Source: Ignavibacteria bacterium
GTDB lineage: Bacteria > Bacteroidota > Ignavibacteria > Tepidaquicellales > Tepidaquicellaceae
Direction of reading: 5' to 3'
DNA: 64,000 bases
NCBI GenBank assembly: GCA_016704345.1
Contig: JADJAH010000018.1
Span: forward strand, 127,312 to 191,311
Below, piece by piece: positions 27,589 through 36,290 of the stretch. Both the position numbers and the translations under genes were made by a program. Under the pieces are notes generated by a model, which saw only the letters and a list, made by a program, of their open reading frames with translations, searched no databases and was not told the origin of the DNA. How positions within the stretch are numbered: position 1 is the first letter of the stretch; every line of letters begins with the position of its first letter.

Positions 27589-30500
27589 TCAGTCCTTACT
27601 TTCGGTTTGGATTTTTTCTCCTGACTGATTTATTTTCCTCTTGTCATTATCATTATTACTGCGTGTAACGGATGTCTTTTCAATGTTCACTTGTCTCAAC
27701 ACTCTTGCCACAACCGGTCCCGGTTCGGGAGTTGATTTGGATACTAAACTGGTTGCATTGTTATCTGCAATCAGAAAGTCGGTCCCGTCAGTAAAGTTGT
27801 CACCATTAAGGTCAGTTACCAAATAGCCCGAGAGAAAACCAAATGCATCATTGTCTATAGCAGCAACATCAGTTGCATCTATCACTCCGTCTTGATTTAC
27901 ATCACCTGAGTAAATGCATGACTCACTTCCTTTCAGTATTATATTACTTCCATAAGCCTGTGAAAGCGCAGTAGTAAAATCATAACTGAATGCACTTCCT
28001 CTGTTGTATGATTCACCGCCGGCTTTGCTCCAGGTCTCAATGCTGTTTCTGTGTTTGATATGTAAATAGTATGTTCCTGAAGGTGCGTTTGCAAAGAGGA
28101 TTTGCGCAGTATGTGTAACCGAATCTACAACACCCTTTCCTGAGTCAATAACATTGAATGGAGATGAAGTATTTCGAAGGTATGCTCTTACAGTATCTCT
28201 TTTGTTGAGGCGCAGAGTAGATGTATTATACAATCCTTCAGTTGCCAATGTTATTGTTGATGCAACTGCCGCCGCGTTGTTAACTACACAAATACTGTCA
28301 ACATACAGATTATTTCCGAAACCGCTTCTTGCTCTGAACTTGATCTTGTTTGTTCCTAGAGGCAATGCGTATTTTTTCGTTGCCCATTGAGCGCTTGTTG
28401 GAGTGAACTGAGTTGTTAATGTAGTTGTAGTATTAAGTGTTCCTCCGGCAGCAGCGCCATAGAGTCTTGCAAGATTCGAATATGTTGTCCCGCCATTTGT
28501 TGACACTTCAATGGTCATCGAATCGACTCCTGTAGTGTAAGGAGCATACGCATGATCAAACCTCAATGTGTCATTCGGTTTAGATGCCGAGAATGCAAGC
28601 GTGACAAGTGATTGCGTTGTGCCGCTCGATGCATTCCAGAAGTCGAATTTTGCAGAACCTGCTCCGGCACCGTAACTGCTTACAGCGTTTCTCGTCCAGT
28701 AATTCGTTCCGGTGAATTCAAAGCTCCAGTTTGTTGGCGCAAATGTGGCTGAAGTGAATCCTTCACAAAGCAATTGCTCTGTAATTGCAAATGAATAAAG
28801 CGAAGTAGAGTCTTTATTTCCCGCAACTGAATTATCCTCCGCAATAATTCTGTAGTAGATCTGATCACCAACGTTTACTTCAGCGTTCAGTGAATTGAAC
28901 GCGGCAGAGAAGCTGCTTCCTGATGTATTGATAAGTTTGAATTGCTTGATAACAGTTGGAGAATTCTTATACCATCTTACCCATGCCGAGTCAATGCCAA
29001 GATTATCAGTTACAACTGCACTGACCGTTGCAGGCCATGTTGCTTTTGGCTGTGCAGTTAGCGGTGTGTGTGCGATAACCGGTTTCTGATTGTCTGCCTG
29101 AGCCACAAACAAATGCAATGTTGCCGGAGCATCTGCGGGTGATTTTGAAGTCTTGCCTGAACTGTCAGTAGTCTTGATGTAGTATCTGTAAGTTGCTGTT
29201 AAACCGTTTCCGGGGATTGAAGCTGTCCAGTTATTTCCGGAAGAGTTTGTCATCAGCACGCTATCGGTAATGGAAACATTATTCCTTGACCAGAACAATC
29301 TTGTCTGCGAAGGATTGATTCCGCCTGTTGTGGGAAGTATGATGCTGTTTACTGCATAAGGGCCGGACAAGTTTTCCGTGTTCGTAAGCGGTGTGTGCTG
29401 AACCGAAGGACCAAGATTCTTATAAGCTCTGAATACATCCACAAGACCTTTACCATAAGTATTGTCTTCGCCTGCCGTACCGAGATCAGTCGTTGTTGAC
29501 AGGAGTATCGCCTTAAGCTGCTTCCCCGTCAATCCCGGCGCTGCCTGCTTTAGGAGTGCAATGCAGCCTGCCACATGCGGAGATGCCATTGATGTTCCGC
29601 TGATTGAACTGTATGTAGATCCCGACCAAGTTGACCTGATGCTGGTTCCGGGGGCGCTTACTTCAGGCTTGATCAGGAGAGTACCTGTTCCTCCGCATAA
29701 CGAAGGTCCCCGGCTAGAAGAACTGCTTATGGGATATCCCGCTGTATTTCCGTTTACATTTCCAACACAGAAAACATTTACTGAATCAATATTGATGTTC
29801 TTGGGCTTGGTAATTGTCGATGCGCCCGGTCCGGAATTTCCGGCAGAGAATACAACTGCAATACCGGCGGCTTCAACAGCAGTAAGAGTTGACCTGTAAA
29901 TAGATGTCGTGCATTCATCTGTTACCGTAGGATCCTGCCATGAACAACTTATCACGTCAGGCATATCCATAGTTACTGCATTTGAATCAGGATCCATTGC
30001 CCATTGATAAGCAGCAATATTCATTGAAGGATATGAAGCTCCGGGACAATCAGTGACTCCTGCCGCCATCCAGTATGCATCAGGCGCTACGCCTACCGTA
30101 TCGCCGGTAGATGAATTTCTTCCGCACATGATTCCCATTGTATGCGTTCCGTGATAAGTTCCTCCTGTTGCGCAATCAAAAGGAGTTGTGCTGACAGGTG
30201 CGATAGGATCATACCATGAATGATACCATTGTCTCCCGTTGTTTCCCCACCATCTCGGCGATAGAGCCGGATGAGTTCCGTTTACACCGCCGTCAATATT
30301 CATGACAGTTCTTCCTGCACCGGTTATTCCAATTCTCCATAAGGAATCTGCCTTGATCACTTTCAAGCCGGTCTCAACAGATTCAATTCCGATATCAGGA
30401 GCAGGCTTTTCGTCATAAGGTTTGTCCATCTCCAGTTCTGCATCAAGGTCCATCACTTCAATGTCACTTCTCTTCGTGAGTTCGGTAATTACATCCGAAG

Positions 30501-30858
30501 TCGCATCAATAAATATCATGTTTGTTATCCAGTAACTGATCAGCTCTCTCACTTTTCCATATCCTTGTTCGTATGTAAGATACGTTAACAAAGGCGCCTG
30601 TGTATTCTCTGCTTTGTTTTTCAATGTCTTTATCACGAGCTCCGCTCTGTAATTTATCGGTGCATTGATATCATACAAATGCTTGTCAAGTGATTCAATA
30701 TCTACACGGTCTTTCAGAAGTATCAGCACTCTCGTATATTGAAGTGGATTGAATGACTTCATTTTAGATGACAAGCGCTCGGTCACTTGTACATTCTGAG
30801 CAAATGCAGAAGATACAAAGCATAAGAGGATCAACAGCAATAGTTGTTTTCTTTTCAT
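27589..30858 (-). CDS. Exported S8 subtilisin-like serine protease with HRNSIETWS/dockerin-like module
   Basis: 1089 residues, signal peptide 1-20 (SSAFAQ), then a propeptide-like region. The catalytic triad is visible as Asp189 (MNIDGGVNGTHP), His236 (YHGTHTMGIM) and Ser423 (SGTSMASPHVAG), with the oxyanion Asn341 (SAGNSGPG). After the protease come Ig-like segments (QKPVIAHTPLTAQPKATWPA), then the beta-sandwich domain shared with the sialidase-like proteins (CEGFTSATF...YWTRNAVSSYGAGAGSAKF...RSGFGNNLYVD), then the C-terminal module with HRNSIETWS and loops DVNQDGVIDATD and DLNGDNFTDGTD. A polar tail of about 45 residues unlike the others (VNIEKTSVTRSNNDNDKRK) follows. Confidence 0.94.
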   Translation of the reverse strand: MKRKQLLLLILLCFVSSAFAQNVQVTERLSSKMKSFNPLQYTRVLILLKDRVDIESLDKHLYDINAPINYRAELVIKTLKNKAENTQAPLLTYLTYEQGYGKVRELISYWITNMIFIDATSDVITELTKRSDIEVMDLDAELEMDKPYDEKPAPDIGIESVETGLKVIKADSLWRIGITGAGRTVMNIDGGVNGTHPALSPRWWGNNGRQWYHSWYDPIAPVSTTPFDCATGGTYHGTHTMGIMCGRNSSTGDTVGVAPDAYWMAAGVTDCPGASYPSMNIAAYQWAMDPDSNAVTMDMPDVISCSWQDPTVTDECTTSIYRSTLTAVEAAGIAVVFSAGNSGPGASTITKPKNINIDSVNVFCVGNVNGNTAGYPISSSSSRGPSLCGGTGTLLIKPEVSAPGTSIRSTWSGSTYSSISGTSMASPHVAGCIALLKQAAPGLTGKQLKAILLSTTTDLGTAGEDNTYGKGLVDVFRAYKNLGPSVQHTPLTNTENLSGPYAVNSIILPTTGGINPSQTRLFWSRNNVSITDSVLMTNSSGNNWTASIPGNGLTATYRYYIKTTDSSGKTSKSPADAPATLHLFVAQADNQKPVIAHTPLTAQPKATWPATVSAVVTDNLGIDSAWVRWYKNSPTVIKQFKLINTSGSSFSAAFNSLNAEVNVGDQIYYRIIAEDNSVAGNKDSTSLYSFAITEQLLCEGFTSATFAPTNWSFEFTGTNYWTRNAVSSYGAGAGSAKFDFWNASSGTTQSLVTLAFSASKPNDTLRFDHAYAPYTTGVDSMTIEVSTNGGTTYSNLARLYGAAAGGTLNTTTTLTTQFTPTSAQWATKKYALPLGTNKIKFRARSGFGNNLYVDSICVVNNAAAVASTITLATEGLYNTSTLRLNKRDTVRAYLRNTSSPFNVIDSGKGVVDSVTHTAQILFANAPSGTYYLHIKHRNSIETWSKAGGESYNRGSAFSYDFTTALSQAYGSNIILKGSESCIYSGDVNQDGVIDATDVAAIDNDAFGFLSGYLVTDLNGDNFTDGTDFLIADNNATSLVSKSTPEPGPVVARVLRQVNIEKTSVTRSNNDNDKRKINQSGEKIQTESKD

Positions 30859-30945
30859 TCCTTATTGATTGTTTTAGTTCGTTGAATGTTGCTTACTTAT
30901 GTGAGTTGAAACTTAATGAGATTTCAATTTTAATTTATCCCGGAA

Positions 30946-32397
30946 TTACTTGACAAGAATCATCTTGCCTGACCTCATGAATGAACCGGCTTCAAACTGA
31001 TAGAAATAGATTCCGCTTGCAAAGTCAGTTGCATTCCATTGGACTTCATAGATTCCTTCAGATAAATTTTGGTTTATCAAAGACTCCAACAACTTTCCCG
31101 AATTGTCATAAATGTTTAGCTTGACCTGCGAAGATTGCGGGATCTCAAATCTTATCTTTGTAGAAGGATTGAACGGGTTTGGATAATTCTGATGAACTTT
31201 GAAATCCTGTGGAACTTCAGACGATACCTGATTTATGCCGGTTGAATTTTCAAGATTGATATATCTTAAGATCTCGTTCGCCATCTTACCGCAAGGTATG
31301 CTCTGATTTGTTATCATCACCACGCCCGTCTGAAGATCTTCCTTTTCATTATCAGCAAAGCAAATGAAACTCACAAAACCCGGCACACCACCATCTTTCC
31401 AAGTGTAATAGAAAGTAGAATCAACCTGTGCATCAAGAATTCCCATTTGCCAGACCAATCCAACACGCGCCTTTGAATTTTCTTCCCTGCATGTATCATT
31501 GTTGACTCTTCGTATCTTGTGGGCAGAGTCAAGCACATTCTGCATTCCATGATTATTCAACCCCATATTGAATTCAAGGTATCTCATGAAATCGCTAAGT
31601 GTTGTATATAAACCTCCTGCCGCGTAAAATGCAGGCCAACTGTTCTTGAAGTATCCGACAGAGTCACCGTTCACGGCATAGCCGGTAGCTCTTCGATTCA
31701 ACTGCGCCTGATTGAGAGTGATTCTTGTATCAGGCATTTGCAGAGGATTGGAAATTCTTTGTATGAACAATGAATCAATGATGTTGCCCAATGTATGAGT
31801 CAGCACAACACCAAGAAGTGATACACCGAGATTCGAGTACAAGAAACATCTGCCGGGTTCCCTTGATAGCCTGTGATTGTTCAGATAATTATACATCATC
31901 TGATAAGTTGTCGAATCATTCACCGGTTGAATCGGATCATCGGGCAGTGCAGAGTAATGAGTGGCAAGATCAAGTATTGTCATTTTGACAGTGTCGTTTC
32001 CCGGTGTAACATAGTAAGGTGCCCTTACAGTGTTCAGCGGAAGATGGTCCTCAACAAGATCATTCAATCTCAGTGGTCCGCCGTTTTGTATTAGCATGGA
32101 GAGTATTGTTGCCGAGTACGTTTTTGTGACCGAGCCAATATGAAAAATCGTCAGACTGTCAGGTACTGGTGAAGTTGAATCTCTTCTCACATGTCCGAAA
32201 GAATATCTTCTGTTCAATGTATTGTTCCCCTGCTTTCTGATCACGCCTACAACCATTCCCGCTTTGTTGCTGTCAACGTATTGTTTTACGATGCGGTTTA
32301 TTCTGATGTGCAGCGAATCTTCATTGAATTGTGAAACAGCTTTGTCATTGAAAATAATTATGATCAAAATTAGTAAGATGAACAATAATTTTGCCAT
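30946..32397 (-). CDS. T9SS-exported beta-lactamase-fold serine hydrolase
   Basis: 483 residues, signal peptide about 1-22 (DKAVSQ). The serine beta-lactamase/DD-peptidase (S12, Pfam Beta-lactamase) motifs are Ser89-x-x-Lys92 (SVTK) and Tyr187-Ser-Asn189 (YSN); a KDGGVPGF motif near 330 serves as the third, like KTG/HxG. Such enzymes are D-aminopeptidases, esterases or carboxypeptidases; the substrate is not assignable. The last ~85 residues are a type A T9SS sorting domain (KVHQNYPNPFNPSTKIRFEI...IYDNSGKLL...SGIYFYQF...KMILVK), so it should be secreted to the surface through the outer membrane. Unlike the array genes it has an ordinary IRFEIPQSS segment in that domain. Confidence 0.92.
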   Translation of the reverse strand: MAKLLFILLILIIIIFNDKAVSQFNEDSLHIRINRIVKQYVDSNKAGMVVGVIRKQGNNTLNRRYSFGHVRRDSTSPVPDSLTIFHIGSVTKTYSATILSMLIQNGGPLRLNDLVEDHLPLNTVRAPYYVTPGNDTVKMTILDLATHYSALPDDPIQPVNDSTTYQMMYNYLNNHRLSREPGRCFLYSNLGVSLLGVVLTHTLGNIIDSLFIQRISNPLQMPDTRITLNQAQLNRRATGYAVNGDSVGYFKNSWPAFYAAGGLYTTLSDFMRYLEFNMGLNNHGMQNVLDSAHKIRRVNNDTCREENSKARVGLVWQMGILDAQVDSTFYYTWKDGGVPGFVSFICFADNEKEDLQTGVVMITNQSIPCGKMANEILRYINLENSTGINQVSSEVPQDFKVHQNYPNPFNPSTKIRFEIPQSSQVKLNIYDNSGKLLESLINQNLSEGIYEVQWNATDFASGIYFYQFEAGSFMRSGKMILVK

Positions 32398-32769
32398 GGT
32401 CTTCTGAATTTGTTAGGAAATATTGGACAAAATTATGGTAATGCAAATTGAAAAGAAAGTAAGTGTTTCCAAACCCTTCGCGAAAATTTTTCGACAAAAG
32501 CTAACGATGAAGATCTCAATTCTAATATTATCATTGGGGTTGAAATATTGCATAGATCCAATAAGAACTTTGAATACCTTATATTAACAACAAATCTCTA
32601 TACAATCTTTGAGATATAATGTGTATTTTGCAGAAGTAAAAAACAAACCCCCCAACTACTAAATAGCCGTTTCAAGTAATTGTTTCTAACGGCTCCTGTA
32701 ATGAATTTACAGGATGATGTAAAGTATTTTTCAAAAGTCATTATCAACCAAAACAAAAAGGAGTAAAAC
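32398..32769. other. Divergent intergenic region, promoters only
   Basis: No gene or repeat is visible. It separates the divergent hydrolase gene (minus) and the LysM gene (plus), so it should hold both promoters. A TATAAT hexamer lies at 32615-32620 without a clear upstream partner box, and AAGGAG precedes the LysM start by 6 bases. Confidence 0.4.
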
Positions 32770-33162
32770 ATGTCACTACAAGATAAGTACGCACCGGTAA
32801 TCACATTGATCAATAATTCCGGAGGCAGAGAGGTTTCCATAGTTGAAGAAGCAGGAGTTCTGAAAGTTGCAGCAACAGTTCCTTCACCAACAGAAAAGAT
32901 CGCAGTCTGGAACGAGATCAAAAGAGTAGGCGGTGAAGCTGCAACTGACATTATGGCAGACATCAGGATGGACAGTGAAGTACCAACAGGCGGCGGAGCA
33001 TCTGCTGCAACAAAGACTTACACCGTTCAGTCCGGCGATACACTAAGCAAGATTGCAAAAGAACAATACGGCGATGCAAACGATTACATGAAGATTGCAG
33101 ATGCAAATGGCATCTCAAATCCTGATCTTATAAAACCGGGTCAAGAGCTTATTATTCCGTAA
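32770..33162 (+). CDS. BON/LysM-type cytoplasmic protein (Kbp/YgaU-like)
   Basis: 130 residues without a signal peptide. Residues about 8-65 (ITLINNSGGREVSIVEEAGVLKVAATVP) look like a BON-type half, and residues 82-130 are a LysM domain (TYTVQSGDTLSKIAKEQYGDANDYMKI...NPDLIKPGQELIIP). This is the architecture of E. coli Kbp (YgaU), a cytosolic potassium-binding protein, though the N-terminal half is divergent and potassium binding is inference. The start has a clear AAGGAG. It is monocistronic with its own strong terminator, among genes for exported proteins. Confidence 0.88.
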   Translation: MSLQDKYAPVITLINNSGGREVSIVEEAGVLKVAATVPSPTEKIAVWNEIKRVGGEAATDIMADIRMDSEVPTGGGASAATKTYTVQSGDTLSKIAKEQYGDANDYMKIADANGISNPDLIKPGQELIIP

Positions 33163-33186
33163 GTTCTTTTCACGGTTCATAATATT

Positions 33187-33213
33187 TCCCTGCAGATAGT
33201 TTTTCTGCAGGGA
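33187..33213 (+). terminator. Rho-independent terminator after LysM gene
   Basis: TCCCTGCAGA and TCTGCAGGGA arms followed by a run of eight T on the plus strand. Confidence 0.92.
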
Positions 33214-33259
33214 TTTTTTTTGGCAAAATTCATTCAATGGTTATCTCAATTTTAAAAAA

Positions 33260-33283
33260 GCCGGACAGCTTTCACTGTCCGGC
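33260..33283 (-). terminator. Terminator with GCCGGACAG stem
   Basis: GCCGGACAG and CTGTCCGGC arms, then TTTTTT on the minus strand. It ends the gene at 33329 and belongs to the group of AGCCGG-stem terminators. Confidence 0.9.
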
Positions 33284-33328
33284 CCGGTGAGATTCAACGA
33301 ACAAAATTATATGTTCGGTGAATTTCTC

Positions 33329-36097
33329 TTATCTGTTGCTTCCTGAATTATTCTGATTTGTGCTTTTCTTCATTTCAAGAAATTCTTCATACGACAGTTT
33401 CTTGATTTGCTTGGGCTTCAAGTCTTCCGGGATTCCTTTCGCCAATGACTCTGCATACTTCTGTCGCTCTATATCCGTAGTAAACAATGGAACGGCATCT
33501 TCATTGTTGCCGTATTCATGTGGTGATGATGGCGCTCCCGGCGGAGCTTCTCGCACAACAAAGTTTGAAGCGTTGTTGTCTGCAAGAGCAAAATCGGTGG
33601 CATCAACAAAGTAGTCACCATTGAGATCACCCGCCACATAGCCGGAAGCAAATATGTATGCGCTGTTATCTATCAGACTAAGATCCGATCCGTCAACTCC
33701 ATTGTCCTGATTGACATCTCCGGAATAGAGCCCATATCTGAATGGTGACAGATCAATGAACCGCATATTGCTGCCGTATGCCTGTGAAGACGGATACAGG
33801 AATGTGTAACTTTGGTCTGATCCGAAAAGTACTCTTGTATAATCAAAAGCCGTTGTTCCACTCCATGTTTCAATGGAATTCCTATGCCTCAACACCAGAT
33901 AATATTCCCCGCTCAAAGCTCTTGTAAAAACAAACCTCGCTGTAAGAGTTGCCGAGTCGAGAACTGCTTTGGCCGAATCTACCGAAACGCCGGGCAGATC
34001 AAATCTGCACAGCAATGCCTGAAGAGTATCCTTTATGATGTTAGTGTTTGTTGATGATCTGTAAAATCCCTGCAATGCACATAGGACATCTACTCCGGAA
34101 ACTATGCTTGGCAAAGTCTTTACACAAATGTTATCAACAAAAATGTTATTGCCAAAACCGCTTACAGCTCTAAGCCTGATTTTGTTTGTTCCTGAAGGAA
34201 GTGAGTATATCTTTGGTCTCCATTCTCTAGATGAAGGAGAGTAGGAGCTCGAAGTTGGAGGAGAGGTATTGAGTGTTCCACCGGAGTAACTTCCATACAA
34301 AGCTGCGCGAAGTGTATAAGTCACGCCTCCGTTAGTTGAAGACTCAACGTAAAGAGAATCGGGTCCAAATGCCGGATTATTGTAAGGAGCATAGGCCTCG
34401 TCAAATGTCAAATATCTCGCATACAAAAGCGGCGGTGAAAATGTTGCAAAACTTGCCGAGATTGATTGCTCAGTCCCGTTTGGCGCAGAAAAAGAATTGA
34501 ATCTTGCGGAGCCGTTGCCTGAATAAGCGCTGTTAGTTTGCCTCGACCAGTAATTTGTTCCCGGATCAAGTTCAAGATACATTGGTGCAGGCGGAAAGTT
34601 TACGCATGTGAACTCTTCGCATACTGTTTCAGGAGTGAAATCTACAGACGCTGTCCATGCCTGATATCTGTTAACACCACCGCCGTCTTCTGCCCAATAG
34701 GGCCATATTTTTCCGTTTGTGCCTGATGTAATTCCTATATAATCTCCCTGGTAACCTCCGGCAAGACCGGAGATAGGCTTAGGCTTAAACTTGTGATCAG
34801 ATATCTTAACATCAGAGAAAGTAATACCTCCGTCAGTTGATGTTGAGAGATAGATCTCCGCAGAATCATTCGCTGCAGAATTCCTCGTACTGTAGTAGCA
34901 AACATTTACATTTCCAAGATCATCAACTCTCACAGCCGGACAGTAATCATATTCGTTTTGATCTGTGTTCTGGTTTACTTTGATTCTTGCAAAAGATGAA
35001 CCATCGTTTGTGGATCTAAGCAGCACAATATCCGCAACACCCACTGCAGGCGACAGGCTCTTCTCCGCCGTAACCACATAAATCCAACCTCTTCTCGGTC
35101 CGCATGTCCTGTCCACATCAATCCTCGGAAATCCGTTCATTCTGATACCGTTTATTAGCGAGGAAGTTCTGATTCCGTTCATGTTAACTTTACGATTTGT
35201 TTCATTCGACCATGATGCTCCTCCATCATAAGATACTGCAAAGCCCAATGAATCTTCTGTAGAGTTCTGGCCATTAGACGTGCAGTTTGCCCAGACCACG
35301 TACACCTCACCATCCGGGCCTACTTTTATATCACATCCCTGATGATGATGCCCTGAAGAAGGAGGCGGACTTACGGGAGCAATTGAAGTCCATGAAACTC
35401 CGGAGTTAGTTGTGTAAGTTGCAACTATCCTGTTCAGATAAGTTCCGGAAAATTCGGTGTAAACTGTGTAAGTCCTTCCATAATAAGAACTTGTCGGCAC
35501 GTCATCAGTTGCAGTGAAATTTTTGTCAGCACCGGATGTAGCGCCGGGAAAATTCACGGGTGTTGTCCAGTTTACTCCGTTGTTTGTTGAATAACTTGCA
35601 CCCATGCTGGTAGAAGTAATAAATGACATAATGAATCTTCCGTTCCTGTCAATCGCCGGCGCAGGGTCTCCCGAGTTTTTGATAGTTCCACCGAGCGTGT
35701 CATTTCCGAACCAAGTCAATCCACCGTTCGTAGTCACATAACATCCTGTGCTAAATGTTCCCGATGGGTAAGTGTTTGCAGATGCAAACATTATCAGTGG
35801 ATTGAAAGGATGAACCGTGATCGGAGTTTCGCTTTGTGTGCCGGCTGTTCTCGGATGCACCCGGAAGTTTGAGCTGACGGCAAATGTACCTAAGGGAGTA
35901 ATTGTAGTTTGCGGTCCGTTAGTGCTTGGAACATAACTGTCATCTCCCGGAAGCTCGGCATATTCGCCAACAGGATAAAGTCTTGCTGAAGTTCTGGGAT
36001 CAACAGACCAGCGAGGGCTGTTCTGATCCTGCGCTTGCAATGATGTTGACAATAACATTACAAGAAAAAGCATTGAAAATTTCAAAGCATTTTTCAT
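33329..36097 (-). CDS. Exported sialidase-like propeller with HRNSIETWS/dockerin module and charged tail
   Basis: The start is set at MKNALKF (36097), giving 922 residues with a signal peptide ending LQAQD; the open frame runs upstream without signal character and into the next gene's terminator, so a farther start is unlikely. Residues about 60-480 are a BNR/sialidase-type propeller with Asp-box-like turns (YSTNNGVNWT, SYDGGASWSNE, STDGGITFSD). It lacks a recognisable full set of sialidase active-site arginines, so enzymatic activity is doubtful. Next come the beta-sandwich (CEEFTCVNF...YWSRQTNSAYSGNGSARF...SGFGNNIFVDNICV), the shared module (HRNSIETWS, DVNQDNGVDGSD, DLNGDYFVDATD) and a tail with ERQKYAESL and YEEFLEMKK. 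Confidence 0.88.
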   Translation of the reverse strand: MKNALKFSMLFLVMLLSTSLQAQDQNSPRWSVDPRTSARLYPVGEYAELPGDDSYVPSTNGPQTTITPLGTFAVSSNFRVHPRTAGTQSETPITVHPFNPLIMFASANTYPSGTFSTGCYVTTNGGLTWFGNDTLGGTIKNSGDPAPAIDRNGRFIMSFITSTSMGASYSTNNGVNWTTPVNFPGATSGADKNFTATDDVPTSSYYGRTYTVYTEFSGTYLNRIVATYTTNSGVSWTSIAPVSPPPSSGHHHQGCDIKVGPDGEVYVVWANCTSNGQNSTEDSLGFAVSYDGGASWSNETNRKVNMNGIRTSSLINGIRMNGFPRIDVDRTCGPRRGWIYVVTAEKSLSPAVGVADIVLLRSTNDGSSFARIKVNQNTDQNEYDYCPAVRVDDLGNVNVCYYSTRNSAANDSAEIYLSTSTDGGITFSDVKISDHKFKPKPISGLAGGYQGDYIGITSGTNGKIWPYWAEDGGGVNRYQAWTASVDFTPETVCEEFTCVNFPPAPMYLELDPGTNYWSRQTNSAYSGNGSARFNSFSAPNGTEQSISASFATFSPPLLYARYLTFDEAYAPYNNPAFGPDSLYVESSTNGGVTYTLRAALYGSYSGGTLNTSPPTSSSYSPSSREWRPKIYSLPSGTNKIRLRAVSGFGNNIFVDNICVKTLPSIVSGVDVLCALQGFYRSSTNTNIIKDTLQALLCRFDLPGVSVDSAKAVLDSATLTARFVFTRALSGEYYLVLRHRNSIETWSGTTAFDYTRVLFGSDQSYTFLYPSSQAYGSNMRFIDLSPFRYGLYSGDVNQDNGVDGSDLSLIDNSAYIFASGYVAGDLNGDYFVDATDFALADNNASNFVVREAPPGAPSSPHEYGNNEDAVPLFTTDIERQKYAESLAKGIPEDLKPKQIKKLSYEEFLEMKKSTNQNNSGSNR

Positions 36098-36250
36098 CTG
36101 AATAAATTTTGTTTTGGGAATTATTTGAATCTCACCTTTGGAACTGAGGCAAATTATCACAAATGACTCCAAGAACCAATTAGACTTTTTCCGGAATTTT
36201 GGAGTTTTTAGAAAAGAGTATTGCTGAGGGATGAAGAAAGCTTTAAAGCA

Positions 36251-36280
36251 ACCTCTCCGGATTCTATACTCCGGAGAGGT
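36251..36280 (-). terminator. Hairpin terminator after LamG/P-domain gene
   Basis: ACCTCTCCGG and CCGGAGAGGT form a perfect 10-base stem just after the stop at 36291. The T-run on the minus strand is weak. Confidence 0.75.
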
Positions 36281-36290
36281 CTGAAACATT

